A program made the position numbers and the translations under genes. From Leptasterias polaris (lineage: Eukaryota; Echinodermata; Asteroidea; Forcipulatida; Asteriidae), in assembly GCA_037783415.1 (NCBI GenBank), contig JAZGTN010000064.1, positions 62,001-126,000 on the forward strand: a stretch of DNA of 64,000 nucleotides. Direction: 5' to 3'. The notes beneath the pieces were generated by a model. The model saw only the letters and a list, made by a program, of their open reading frames with translations, did no database searches and was not told the origin of the DNA. Numbering within the stretch: position 1 is the stretch's first letter; each line of letters begins with the position of its first letter. Of the stretch, positions 1 through 12,108 are shown piece after piece.

Positions 1-1656
1 CTGATCACACTTAGATTGAACCAATAGCATCCAAATGGCCACGTTTCTTTGTAGAAAATTAATCTCCGACCATTCTGGTGAGTTTGAAAATGATTCGTCT
101 CTGATCAAGCTGAGAATGAACCAGTAGCTTCAGAACACCCATGTTTGTTGGCAGATAATTAATCTAAGAGCAATCTGAACTGTTTGAAAAATAATTCTCT
201 CTGATCACACTTAGATTGAACCAATAGCATCCAAATGGCCACGTTTCTTTGTAGAAAATTAATCTCCGACCATTCTGGTGAGTTTGAAAATGTTTCGTCT
301 CTGATCAAGCTGAGAATGAACCAGTAGCTTCAGAACACCCATGTTTGTTGGCAGATAATTAATCTAAGAGCAATCTCAACAGTTTGAAAAATAATTCTCT
401 CTGATCACACTTAGATTGAACCAATAGCATCCAAATGGCCACGTTTCTTTGTAGAAAATTAATCTCCGACCATTCTGGTGAGTTTGAAAATGTTTCGTCT
501 CTGATCAAGCTGAGAATGAACCAGTAGCTTCAGAACACCCATGTTTGTTTGCAGATAATTAATCTAAGAGCAATCTGAACTGTTTGAAAAAAATTCTTTC
601 TGATCACACTTAGATTGAACCAATAGCATCCAAATGGCCACGTTTCTTTGTAGAAAATTAATCTCCGACCATTCTGGTGAGTTTGAAAATGATTCGTCTC
701 TGATCAAGCTGAGAATGAACCAGTAGCTTCAGAACACCCATGTTTGTTGGCAGATAATTAATCTAAGAGCAATCTCAACAGTTTGAAAAATAATTCTCTC
801 TGATCACACTTAGATTGAACCAATAGCATCCAAATGGCCACGTTTCTTTGTAGTAAATTAATCTCCGACCATTCTGGTGAGTTAAAAAAAAAACACGTCT
901 CCAATCAAGCTGAGATTGAATCGGTAGCTTCAGAACACCCATGTTTGTTGGCAGAGAATTATTCTAAGAGCAATTTGAACAGTTTCACATTTTTTTGTCT
1001 CAGTTTACGTTTAGATTGAACCAACAGCTTCAGAATAGCAAAGTTTCTTTGCAGAGAATTAATCTCGGACCATTCTGGTGAGTTTGAATTTTCTTTGTCT
1101 CCGATCCAGCTGAGATTGAACCAGTAGCTTCAGAACACCCATGTTTGTTGGAAGATAATTAATCTAAGAGCAATCTGAACAGTTTGAAAAAATATTCTCT
1201 TTGATCACACTTAGATTGAACCAATAGGCCTAGCATCCAAATGGCCACGTTTCTTTGTAGAAAAATATTCTCCGACCATTCTGGTGAGTTTGAATTTTTT
1301 TGTCTCCGATCAATCTGAGAATGAACCAGTAGCTTCAGAACACCCATGTTTGTTGGAAGAAAATTAATCTAAGAGCAATCTGAACAGTTTAAGATTTGTT
1401 TCTCTCAGTTCACGCTTAGATTGAACCAACAGCTTCAGAATAGCAAAGTTTCTTTGTAGGAAATTAATCTCCGACCATTCTGGTGAGTTTGAAAATCTTT
1501 CGTCTCCGATCAAGCTGAGAATGAACCAGTAGCTTCAGAACACCCATGTTTGTTGGAAGAAAATTAATCTAAGAGCAATCTGAACAGTTTCAGATTTGTT
1601 TCTCTCTAATCACACTTAGATTGAACCAATAGCATCCATAAATGGCCACGTTTCTC
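1..1656. repeat. Satellite array of 200-bp dimers (two related ~100-bp monomers)
   Basis: The phrase ctgatcacacttagattgaa returns at 1, 201, 401, 600 and 800, so the unit is 200 bp. Each unit has two related halves, one beginning tgatcacacttag and one tgatcaagctgag, both carrying a 'ttgaacca.tagc..c' core and an 'aattaatct' block. The first five units are nearly identical. From about 1000 to 1656 the units are diverged, with small insertions and T-rich variants. This is a simple higher-order repeat. Short open frames inside it are by-products of the period and are not genes. Confidence 0.95.
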
Positions 1657-2340
1657 TATAGGGTCATTCCGTGTCAATTCAACACGCTTTTGGACCTGAC
1701 CGTCACGGATTGAAATGAAATTCGGTGTGCTGATTGGACTCCTTGAGAAACCCTCAGAACTGAAATTGTATGTAATTTGGTTAATTATTTTTTGAGATAT
1801 GGGTTAACGAACTTTTGACTAATTAGCATGACCTGCTATGTTTGCGCGTTCATATCTCCAAAAGTAAAGAACCTACAGAAATAAAATTTACATCATTTTA
1901 AAGCTCTTGAAATGTCCCTCATTTGAGAAAAAATAAATAAATTATACCTTATGCGCAAAAAAATATCAAAAATATAACCTTTTACCTTGATTTGCGAAAA
2001 TGCGTATTTTTCAAAATGCGTAATTTCCCCCCATTGTTAGCTTAAGATGTAAGCAACGTTTTCAGAAAGATTTGGGATGGGCACTCTTAAAGTTTTTTAG
2101 TTATGATTATTTGAACATTGCTAGTAAGGACAAAAACTCTTAAATTGTTTGCATTGTACATGTTCAAATGTACATGTACAGTGTAATGTATAGTTATTGC
2201 GTTGTGTACACTCAATGGATGTTAATTTTGCATTGGGGACAAAGAATATAATTTGTTTTTACCCTTACACCGATGTGTATTATTCACTGTATACTTAGTA
2301 CTTTCCTGAGCTGTGGGAATAAAAACACAGGCAAGTCACT

Positions 2341-2421
2341 CGGGTGGGATTTGAACCCACGACTTTTGCACATGGTTTGCTATCAAATGTAGAGCAGATG
2401 TCTTGCCACTAGACCACCGAA
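2341..2421 (-). repeat. tRNA-like (SINE-type) segment in left arm
   Basis: On the minus strand an A-box-like tggtctagtggca (about 2405-2417) and a B-box-like gggttcaaatccc (2346-2358) are spaced as in a tRNA, but the middle is too long and does not form a good anticodon arm. This is a tRNA-derived SINE head or tRNA pseudogene, not a working tRNA. Confidence 0.6.
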
Positions 2422-2539
2422 CAAGCCTGGTGGCTAGAGGCAGTTCGAATTCTATGTTTTAACAGAATTCTATATTTAAAAGTGTGTACCGCAACGATTT
2501 TATGTATGTTAATATTTACCCTGTGACAAATGAAAGACT

Positions 2540-2830
2540 TACAGAGATGATCGGCAACCCATGGTACTTCAGCAGCAGTGCTGTAATTGAAAGAAAGGCA
2601 GCTTGGTTGGGCCATGTGGCTCGTCAAGACGGATTGGCAGCAGCCGTTGTGGACGGGATGCCAGAGGGCTGGGATGCTATTGTTCAGTGGGCTGACCAAA
2701 GATGCGCATAAACAAAATCTGAGCAGGTTGTGATACCACTGACCTCAAAGCAGCAGCACTGGAAAGACAGGCTGTGGTGGGAGCGGTCCCAGTGATTCCA
2801 GCAGGGTACAATTTAGGAGGAGACAACGGG
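2540..2830 (+). pseudogene. Possible LINE reverse-transcriptase tail remnant
   Basis: The centre of the foldback reads IERKAAWLGHVARQDG, which matches the '(R)..RWLGHVxRxD' signature seen just downstream of the RT domain in several non-LTR retrotransposons. The frame then reads WDAIVQWADQRC and stops, and a second frame continues weakly. No RT catalytic motif is present. The assignment rests on one short motif, so it is tentative. Confidence 0.4.
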
Positions 2831-2907
2831 CAAATGCATATATTATGTCTACTAGAGAGTGAGAATGTTTACCCGCTGCTGAAACATTTGATTCGAACTG
2901 CCTCTAG

Positions 2908-2969
2908 CTGCCGGGCTAACTCGACATCTGCTCTAGCAATGCAAAGGTCGTGGGTTCGAATCCCACCCA
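2908..2969 (+). repeat. tRNA-like (SINE-type) segment in right arm
   Basis: Mirror copy of the tRNA-like segment of the left arm. The B-box region tgggttcgaatccca (2951-2964) is closer to consensus here than on the left, while the A-box region is degraded. The shared position in both arms shows that it was part of the element before the arms diverged. Confidence 0.55.
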
Positions 2970-3639
2970 TGTAATTTGCCTGTTTTTTGTTTATACAACT
3001 CAGGGAGTGCTTAATCAACAACAGTGATAGGGAAAAAACAGGTTATATTCTTTACCCCCAATGCAAAATTAACATCCATTGAGTGTACACAACGCAATAA
3101 CTATACATTACACTGTACATGTACATTTGAACATGAACAATGCATACATTTAAGAGTTTTTGTCCTTACTAGCAATGTTCAAATAATCATAACTAAAAAA
3201 CTTTAAGAGTGCCCATCCCAAATCTTTCTGAAAAAGTTGCTTACATCTTAAGCTAACAATGGGGGGAAAATTACGCATTTTGAAAAATACGCATTTTCGC
3301 AAATCAAGGTCAAAGGTCATATTTTTGCGTATTTTTTGCGCATGAGGTATAATTTTTTATTTTTTTTCTCAAATGAGGGACATTTCAAGAGCTTTAAAAT
3401 GATGTAAATTTTATTTCTGTAGGTTCTTTACTTTTGGAGATATGAACGCCCAAACATAGCAGGTCATGCTAATTAGTCAAAAGTTCGTTAACCCATATCT
3501 CATAAAATAATTGAAAAAATTACATAAAATTTCAGTTCTGGGGGTTTCTCAAGGAGTCCAATCAGCACACCGAATTTCATTTCAATCCGTGACGGTCAGG
3601 TCCAAAAGCGTGTTGAATTGACATGGAATGACCCTATAG

Positions 3640-4203
3640 TAAATTAATCTCCGACCATTCTAGTGAGTTAAAAAAAAATCGTCTCCGATCAAGCTGAGAT
3701 TGAACAGGTAGCTTCAGAACACCCGTATTTGTTGGAAGGTAATAAATCTAAGAGCAATCTGAACAGTTTGAAAAAATATTCTCTCTGATCACACTTAGAT
3801 TGAACCAATAGCATCCAAATGGCGTGACGGTCAGGTCCAAAAGCGTGTTGAATTGACATGGAATGACCTATAGTAAATTAATCTACGACCATTCTGGTAA
3901 GTTTAAACAAAATTCGTCTCCGATCCAGCTGAGATTGAACAGGTAGCTTCAGAACACCCATGTTTGTTGCTTCAGAATAGCAAAGTTTTTTTGCAGAGAA
4001 CTAATCTCGGACCATTCTGGTGAGTTTGAGTTTTTTTTGTCTCCGATCCAGCTGAGATTGAACCAGTAGCTTCAGAACACCCATGTTTGTTGACAGAGAA
4101 TTAATCTCAGAGCAATCAGAACAGTTTCAGATTTGTTTCTCTCAGTTCACGCTTAGATTGAACCAACAGCTTCAGAACACCCAGGTTTGTTGGCAGAGAA
4201 TTA
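3640..4203. repeat. Satellite array continues, with a broken copy of the foldback end
   Basis: The ~100-bp monomers resume directly after the foldback and run to about 4203 in diverged form. At 3824-3871 a monomer is joined to 48 bp that equal the last bases of the foldback (cgtgacggtcaggtcc to gacctatag). The satellite then resumes with the same 'tagtaaattaatct' junction as at 3636. This looks like a duplication of the insertion junction during satellite turnover, not a second insertion. Confidence 0.85.
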
Positions 4204-4366
4204 AGTGGCGGCCGCCAGTTAATTAAGTGGCGTCCGCCAGTTATTAAGTGGCGGCCGCCAGTTAATTAAGTGGCGTCCGCCAGTTAATTAAGTGGCGGCC
4301 GCCAGTTATTAAGTGGCGGCCGCCAGTTAATTAAGTGGCGGCCGCCACTTAATTAAGTGGCGGCAA
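4200..4366. repeat. Palindromic minisatellite (22-23 bp unit)
   Basis: About eight head-to-tail copies of ttaagtggcggccgccagtt. Each unit is itself nearly palindromic around gcggccgc, and the joints read ttaattaa, so the block is dense in NotI and PacI sites. Units differ by single changes (gcgtccgcc, or loss of two joint bases), which argues for natural turnover rather than a cloning linker. Confidence 0.9.
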
Positions 4367-4976
4367 CCAGGTGAAAGAGAAACACTACCACATGAAAGAG
4401 AAACGCAACGTGGCACTAATGGGCTTCCGTACAATATAACCGGCAGCAAGAGAGCTATGTAGTATCCAGACATTATTGTAGGCCTAGTGTAAGTAATCAT
4501 TACAGTGACCCTTGAAGCTCCCCACACTTTTGAGTATGATGTATGCTTGAGATACATAAAAATGCTTTTATTTTGTCTATTTCCAAGATGGCCCCTGTTA
4601 GATAGTTGTTCTTAATTAATAATTAAAAATTAACAAAATTTCTGGACTCATGTCATTCACTATTCCACTTGCACGTTACTGCCCCCATACATACATGTAA
4701 ATTTGAACGATACGGATACAGCTTGCCCAATTAGCACTTCCAAGATCTTGATTTTCATAGTTGCGATGGTGATTTTAACACTCCTACTTCTCCCAACTAC
4801 TTCTCCCACCCCGCCCCGCCCCTCGATGGTCGAGGGCCCAAGGGTTGTGATCATTGCAACTAGATCCTTAATAATGGAAAATATTAAGTCGAAGGTACTC
4901 TAAAACCATAATGCTGAAGAAGCAAGTCTATTTTTATCTCCCTATAGTAATGTGAAATAATATGTTTGTTTGCAGC
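4367..4976. other. Non-coding stretch upstream of the HECT-like gene
   Basis: No gene was recognised. The segment ends in a pyrimidine-rich tgtttgtttgcag, a good splice acceptor directly before the ATG at 4977. The coding exon may therefore be preceded by an untranslated exon further upstream, which I could not locate. Confidence 0.5.
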
Positions 4977-7900
4977 ATGGCGTTCATTAATTTTCTAAAG
5001 AAAAGAAAGGTAGCCGAGTCTGTCCTCCAAAAGTTAATAGATGAAAAGGTAAGTAACCAAGAAAAGTGTAAATTTGCAATTGACCTTTTTAGGTGGAAGC
5101 TCAAGAGGTTTTTTTGGGGTGACAAGGTGGCAAAGCATGCGCTGGTGTCTTTAATTTGTGCTAGTGGCAAACGTTTGAGGCAACCCCCCCCCCCCATATC
5201 AGATTTTGGTGGTGTATATACACCACCAAAATGTATCTGGATGGTGGGGGGGGGGGGGGGGGGGGACACCTAAAAATGTCTTAATAGGGCCTATACTCGA
5301 GCATTTTTTGAGCTATAAATTAACATTGTACACTTATTACTTAAATTACATGATGTGTCATGATCATGGAATCATTTATTACAATGTTTTTGTCATGGTA
5401 CTGAGCACTAGGCTTCGGCAAATAATGTTGAAGAATGAACATTCCGTTGCTCCATGGTGACTTTGTTGTATTCATGAAAACAATTACTTCGTCGTCGTGA
5501 CAACATTTACATTGCCAAGTTGGTTAATGAAGTTCAAGTCACTGCAGGGCTTTGCAGACATTGTCATGGAATATTTGTTTGACTCTTCTCAACATAAAAA
5601 GACTCAAGCAATTGGTCAGGAAAAAATTATGAAATAATTATTCAAATTCAACTTTTTTCATGGGTTAAAAACGAGTTGGTCAAGTACTTTGAAGGGTCTT
5701 ATCCATGACAAGCGATCATGAAAACATGAAACTTGTTGACTTTATTTCCATACGTACATGTAAATGGAGGCTTCTTTTTGTCTTGATGTAGTATCACATA
5801 ATCATTTACTAATCTAGTGAAGGAAAATATATAACCAAATTATTGTTTGTGTTTCAGATTGATGACGAAGTAGTTTCTTTGATGACAGATGAAGAGCTGA
5901 CAAATTACCTGCCTCATGAAGGTGACCGTATATCAGTACGGTTCTGGGCAAGATCACATAGAGAACAAGGGACAGCTGAAAAAGACTACAAGGAGCATGG
6001 TAATAAAACAACAGATGAGCAGCGAGAGGTTTCAAGGACACTTTATCAGCAGATGAAGTTTACAACCAATGATAAAGAATTAAGTGATGCTGCTGATACA
6101 CGTACGGAGCATCTTCTTGAGAAAATAAGAATCAAAACTAAAATGATGCCTGGGGACAAAAGTAAGAAAGCCGAGGCTAAAGCCCAAAAGTCCATAGATG
6201 GAAAAGTTCAGAAACTACATGGCAGTTGTACTACTGGTGGAAAAAAGAAGACACGGCAGTAACATTTGGACTTTCTTTGTACACCAAAGGAAAATACAAA
6301 CAAGTAAGATGTCAGAACGGTGGGGGAATTAGCCACTGCAGACTGGTTAAGCCAGTTTTTAAATCTGACATAATAAAGGAAGCAGTATCTGCTTTTTTCC
6401 CCGATGGTGAAGGATTCCCTGGAAGATCTGCAGATTTTTCATTTGATCTAGCCTCGGATGTTTCTGGATCAAGGCCTTTCTTCGAAACTGAGACAGCAGA
6501 TACATTTATGAAGAGACTTCGACAGAAAAAACTACGATGCTATTTGCTGGCAAAGTCGAATGTCGAGTCTTCTAGTGATGAAGAACTTCCTGATTTTGAA
6601 GTACCGCAACCTTTGACCTACAAAAACAAGGAGGTAATTCGACCTACAAGTACAATTGAGCATCATTCTGATCATTCAGCCACGCACCAGCCGTCTGCAC
6701 TACCTGCTAACACCAATGAGAATACACTGATGTATCAGATATCCAAACCATCAACTAGTACATTGTCTGAACCATCAGAAGAATTACCCTTTGCTAATGT
6801 AGAAGTCCAGGTTGCCAGATACGAAGAGGTTCAAACAGCACATCAGATGCAGTACACCACAGATTTTGCTGCTGCAGACATTCCCCAAGAATTTCTGGAA
6901 GAAGATCTAGTTGTCAGAGATGGTGAAATAACATTCAACCCAGCTACATACAACTTAAATCTTAGTGCAGATGTCGACATAAACACTACACCTGAGAGTA
7001 TAGAGTCAGCCAAACCTGTGGCAGTAATTGAAGTGCACCGTGGAATGGCATGCAAAGATCTCATTGCCTATTTCATGCAAACTTCATACTCTCCTTCAGT
7101 TACATATGAAGTAAAGATGCTAAAGGAAGACGGTTCTTCAGAGTTAGCTGAAGACAATGGTGGTGTGATGCGTGATGCTCTTACTGAATTCTGGGATACA
7201 TTTTACCTGCAGTACACAGTTGGAAATAACTTCAAGGTGCCATGGATCCGCCATGATATGTCTCAAAGTCACTGGCAATCTGTTGCTATGGTGCTTGTGA
7301 TGGGTTTCAAGCAAGAAGGCATATTCCCTATCAAATTGGCACCACCATTCATGGAATATGCAAGTTTGGGAGCAACCACCAACATCCTCCAACCATTCTT
7401 GCAGTATGTTGCTGATATGGACAGAACTGTAATTGAAGAAGCTTTGAAAGAGTGGGAATCTGTCGAAGGAGATGATTTGCTCGACTTTCTTGATAGATAT
7501 GAAGCTAAGAAGATGGCAACAAAGGAAAACTTGGAAGAAATTTTGAGAGAGATTGGCCACAAAGAAATGGTGCAAAAGCCATCATTTGTCGCCCAGAAAT
7601 GGCGTGATGCTCTTGCTCTACTCAACATGGATGCTAAGAAATTGTCATGTGTTTACTTGGAGTTGCAACCAACAGCCAAAAAGGTTCTCAAGATATTAAA
7701 GTTTCCGGAGGACATGAACATTGAGCAAAATACCTTGTCCAACCACCTCAAGCGACTCATTCGAGAATTCAGTCTAGAAGTCTTAGGCCTATTCCTTAGA
7801 TTCTGCACTGGCTCAGATATGATGGTGAAGAGCACAATAACCATTCGTTACATCAAATCCGACGCCTCATGCACCGTTCTTACTCCAACATCTCATACAT

Positions 7901-8013
7901 GCGGAGCAGTGCTGGAACTGCCTGATAGCTATGGTAGAGACCCATACGTGTCTCTAAAGTCTGAATTCTCTACTCTTTTGAGAAACCGTTTCTGGCAAAT
8001 GGATATCGTATAG
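4977..8013 (+). CDS. HECT-like E3 ubiquitin ligase, two exons, with an apparent frameshift
   Basis: Predicted to ligate ubiquitin to unknown substrates. Exon 1 (4977-5048) encodes MAFINFLKKRKVAESVLQKL and four more residues and ends at a consensus donor (AAG|GTAAGT). Exon 2 (5858-8013) follows a TTTCAG acceptor in the same phase. The N-terminus (VLQKLIDEK..DDEVVSLMTDEEL) looks like the short SAM-like segment of the invertebrate 'G2/M phase-specific E3 ligase-like' family. A middle domain holds YKQVRCQNGGG. The C-terminal ~320 residues are HECT-like: NGGVMRDALTEFW, IGHKEMVQKP, FLRFCTGSD, and PTSHTCGAVLELPDSY, whose Cys fits the HECT thioester position. It ends WQMDIV. Near 6239-6262, after a run of A's, the frame shifts by one base: the upstream frame stops at 6262 while the family-like reading continues in the frame open from 6226. 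This could be a real lesion, allele variation or a sequencing error. Confidence 0.85.
5183..5268. repeat. Intronic hairpin bounded by poly-C and poly-G
   Basis: Inside intron 1 of the HECT-like gene. A C-run (from about 5183) and the inverted segments attttggtggtgtata and tatacaccaccaaaat lead to a G-run of about 20 (to 5268). The whole 85-bp block can fold on itself. Confidence 0.85.
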
Positions 8014-11000
8014 AGTCATCTGGGGAGTTCTTGCACATCAATTTACACGGTGTATCTGGCTACATGCAATTTCATTATTTGAGGGCGTACCAGTCAAGAA
8101 ATTGGGCCCCTATTCAATGTTTGTGTTCTTTTAAGTAGTTACTTGTTTTCTACTTGGAAACAAGTATGTTGACACATGATTGTATAACATACAGTAAGTG
8201 TACAATACAACCAAAATGTTTTCACACATTATATGCATTGTTTTGGCATTCAGATGAGGGGTCATCACTAAAGCAGTCAGACAGAGTACGATTCAACAAA
8301 TATAAGAGGGAAGCTTTCTTTAAAAACTTTTAAAATCCCATGTGATTTTATTGATACACATGCATGAAAACATTCTTACACACTCAGACCTTTTTTCAAA
8401 TCTCAGCTTGGCTTTTACATAAGCTATGTCAGTAATTTTGTATTGTAAATTTTTGGCACTGGGTCTCAAACAGGCGAACAGAGCCTAAAGCCAAAGTTCA
8501 TACTTCCTGCAAATTCAAATAATTTTTGCGACTTTGATGTCATAAATTTAGTGCGAATTAGAAATAGTAGTTGCCTTGTGCTCAATGTTATTGACATCAC
8601 TTACAGTAAGTATGAACCAGGTTTAAGCTGGATCCAAAAGACAAATCCGTGGTTCCGAAAGGGCATCAATAACCTTGAAACAATATTTGGAGGTGGAGTA
8701 TATAACATGTATGTAAGTTTTTTTCCCTTGCCATTCCAAGGTTTTTATGATAATGTAATATTACAGCTTCTTTCTGACATAAGAAACAGTGGTTGCAGGA
8801 TTGTTACAGCTTAGAAGGGGGGGGGGGGGGTTGACAAAGGGAGTGGAACATTGTCAAAAGTTCACAAATAACCTACAATCCCTAACCACAATCACCACCC
8901 CACTGCATATTGGGGAGAATTTGTGTTTTTTATGATCAAAGGAAAATTGTTTAAAGAATCATGTTTAATAGGAAATTTACCCCATTTTGTTAAAGTAATA
9001 CAGTTTTACTGTGGTGAATTCTTTGTTTTTTATGAACATTTTCCAATTTCATCTCCACTCATCTCCGTGGTCATCTCAACCTGATATGATACATGTATGA
9101 CATTTTAATGTTATTAATGGTGCTTTATTGATAATGTTAACGCAGCTTTTTAAGTGTTTTAAGTGTTTTTGCTTTTAAAGTGTTTTACTGTTATTTACAT
9201 AAGAAACAGTGGCGTATCCAGGTTTTTAAACCCATGATCTGTAACCCTCCCCCACACAAACATACATATATCAAACCAAGGACCATGGGTTGTTCATTTG
9301 CATGTCATGACAAACATGAACCTATTGTGATTGCATCTATGGACCTTTTGTCCTTTCTGTGAATGTACATTATATTTGGTAGAATTTCCGGCATTTATTG
9401 TGGATAAAAAAATGAAAAGGGAAATTTGGGTTTGAATAAAATGTCAGGGTTCTTAATGAAAAAAGTGAAGACATTTTTGAAGAAGAAACATACGAAGCTC
9501 TGGAAGTGCTATCCGAAATGTTGAGATTTTGTTTTGAGATAATTTACTGCGAGATAATGACATCATACGTAAGATGATGACATCATTTACGTAAGATGAT
9601 GACATCAAAAGTAGGGTGTTGTCTTTTCAATTTATCTTGGGTTGTCGTCAACTTCAGGATCTCATCATGTCGGATGGCACTTTCTTTTTTCTTTTCTTTT
9701 CTTTGTTGGGGGTTGGGGGGGTCAAGTCCACTGGATGCGTCACTTTGTTGTTTACAGTTTGGCGATATTTAAATTTTGATTTAATTGTTAAGAGTTGCAA
9801 CATTCATAAATTTGAGTCTTTGAAAAGCATTATACCTTATGTTTTTATTGTAGGCCTACCAATCACTTTTTCAAATATCTTCTGTCGCAAATTAAGTCAA
9901 TTAATCTTTCAAAAAAAGTTCTTTTCCTGACAACAATAGCAAAAGAATGAGTAACAGAGTACCATATCTGAACCAATGGGTTACTGGTGTTTATACCTTT
10001 AAAAGACAACAAAGCAAATAAAACTTTGTATTCTCCTAGGCCTATTTGTGTTCGTATTCGTGCACCTGAAACATGGACCAACATAAAATAAAGCTCAACG
10101 AACACTTTTTCATCACCTGTGATTTTAATGACTGTATGGAACATGGTATGAAAGATCACATGAACTTGACTTTTTTTTTACAGTTAAATTAAGAAGAAAG
10201 ATCGTATAGCGCCGCAAAGCGCAAGATCTAATGTTCGTAAAGTAGCCTACGGCACGGGCGCCATTTCAGTGAGCATTTTAAAAATATTTTTGATAGCAAT
10301 GCTCATTGTCTGCACCGATCTATTGTTGCATCGAAATATCTGCTTACTATAGAATAGCGTCCAGTGCATCACATTTCAGCCTGAGTTGCACATCTTGAGC
10401 TTGCTGTACGATACGATCTTTGATCAATAATAAAAGACATTGTACAAAACGTCATATAAATGAGGACTTAATTTCTCAAAGTTGGGAGATATTAGTCACA
10501 AGTGTGACTTAAGCTAAGTCATAATGTTATCAGTTAATATGTCGTAATTTTGACTTAAAAACCACAATAATCTCATATGATCTCATAATAACTTTACCAG
10601 TTGATGACCACGCCATGTTTCGATCTAATGCGTTTGTTTTTAATTATGCATTTCCAGTCGCACAGAAGAGCTGTTGTGCCTTGCTACGGTTATTTGTCCT
10701 CCACATGTTCAAACTTTATTAAATTAACTCATAATTATTACATACTAGGTAATTGTTTTGTCGCAGCGTATTACTAAAGCTATCTCATAGTTTTGTGGTG
10801 CCATAATTAAGACTTTTGTTCAGTCATAATTATTACTCTTGTACTGTGCGCTTTAATGCCTCATTTACTTTTAATAAAGTTATGTGTTAAAGTTTAAGCA
10901 GAATTGTGTCTCGCTATGTGTGGGTGTGTGTGTGTTCTGCCAAACTCGTAAATTGATGCCTTACAGTCAATTAACGACTGAAAAGATGCTTGAAATGCTG

Positions 11001-11075
11001 CAAATTTAGGAGTTATGGTAAGAAACATAAATAAAGTTTGTTTTAGAAATATAAACCATGAATCAAATTTTAAAC
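8014..11075. other. Intergenic stretch with no recognised gene
   Basis: No supported gene on either strand; the open frames are short and match nothing I know. Small features are a G-run at about 8816-8830, a 22-bp direct repeat (acgtaagatgatgacatca) at about 9556-9607, and a GT-rich run at about 10918-10935. A clear polyadenylation signal for the HECT-like gene was not found close to its stop. Confidence 0.6.
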
Positions 11076-12106
11076 TAGACTTAAATTTTTTTTGCATAAC
11101 AAAAACGAGGTGTTCGGCATGATATTAAAATGTTGGTCGTAATACATCCCAGCTGTCGTATTCGTAATTTAAAAAAAGCCATCACTTGTCAAGTAACGGA
11201 CAAAATATATGACAAGTACTGTACACGAAGTAAATTGCGACGTTTTTTGTAAACGATGATATTTACATAAATCTTACAATTTTCATCGCCGTGTCTGAGA
11301 GACATACTCAGCGGGCCTAGAGCGCCTTCGGCAGGCATGGTCACGTCGATCAACGTGCCGTCGGTCTCGATGTTTGAACCAATTTCGATCTTTTTCAGAT
11401 TGAGTTTAAGTCAGTTATTAAACGTCATACATATTACTAAATCAGGTGGACATCTCAGTGAGAACTCGTCTTCTGTTCGTTGTTTACCATCAAACCATCA
11501 GACGGGCAAAAGGGAAATCACTTAAGTTTAACTTCGCACGAGTTAACGATAAACTCATCGTGCCAAACACCATGTTTTGTTCGATGACGTTTGACATGTC
11601 TAGCTGCACACATACACAATACATTACATGGCTGGACTACACACAAGCCTCGTGGACTTACGACACTGTCATCAATGGAGCGGAACAGCCAGCCACACAC
11701 AGCGCTGTGTAGTTAACATGCAGGTTAATACATACGTGGGCTTTATCGTCCGATTTTGAAGAAAATATTCAAAGGCAAACTTTGACCTTCCGGTACGACC
11801 AGAAGAAGGGGTCATACGATTTTCCGTTAACTTTTCAAATATAGCCCCAGTCTTGATCTATCAGATGCTCAATTATGAATATCATAGTTGTAAAATTCAA
11901 AGACATACAGCGTATAGCAAATGGTAACTTTTTAAACTTAAAAACCTTGTAATTTGACACCTGATGACGTCACCATGACGTCACTGAAGCGGTTTCATCT
12001 CCTAATGGTTATCTAACTATATGTAAAGTTTCAAGTTTATATGAGCTTGGGAAGTGTGCTTTTGTTAGCGGACAATCGCGGGGGATAAGAAGAAGAAGAA
12101 GAAGTA
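11076..12106. repeat. Family H repeat, copy 1 (hairpin-started interspersed element)
   Basis: Starts ctagacttaaattt, a short T/A hairpin, then gaggtgttcgg at 11110-11120. It runs through a body shared with copies elsewhere (aaccttgtaatttgacacct, gatgacgtcac) to the family's 3' signature gcttgggaagtgtgcttttg and a (GAA)n tract at about 12089-12103. The terminal 3' hairpin seen in other copies is missing. No coding capacity is visible. Confidence 0.75.
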
Positions 12107-12108
12107 TT

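Larger units (their letters stand above)
1661..3634. mobile_element. Foldback DNA element with ~0.7-0.8 kb inverted arms
   Basis: The sequence from 1661 (gggtcattccgtgtcaattc) reappears as its reverse complement ending at 3634. The arms match over roughly 1661-2460 and 2890-3634, including the segment about the CACCGAATTTC/GAAATTCGGTG motif. TATA flanks both ends (1657-1660 and 3635-3638) and is a likely target duplication. It is inserted in the satellite, which continues on both sides. The arms carry tRNA-like segments in opposite orientation and the centre holds a LINE-like remnant. No transposase is visible, so it is probably non-autonomous. The superfamily is not assigned. Confidence 0.85.

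Noticed and set aside
1..1656. A CRISPR-like array
   Set aside because: Whole 200-bp units repeat with no unique spacers, in an animal genome.
2341..2969. Two functional tRNA genes
   Set aside because: The B boxes are good, but acceptor and anticodon stems do not pair properly and the spacing is off; both lie in mirrored arms of a mobile element.
4200..4366. Cloning-vector or linker contamination
   Set aside because: The units differ by point changes and run directly into the satellite; no vector sequence was seen beside them. Not fully excluded.
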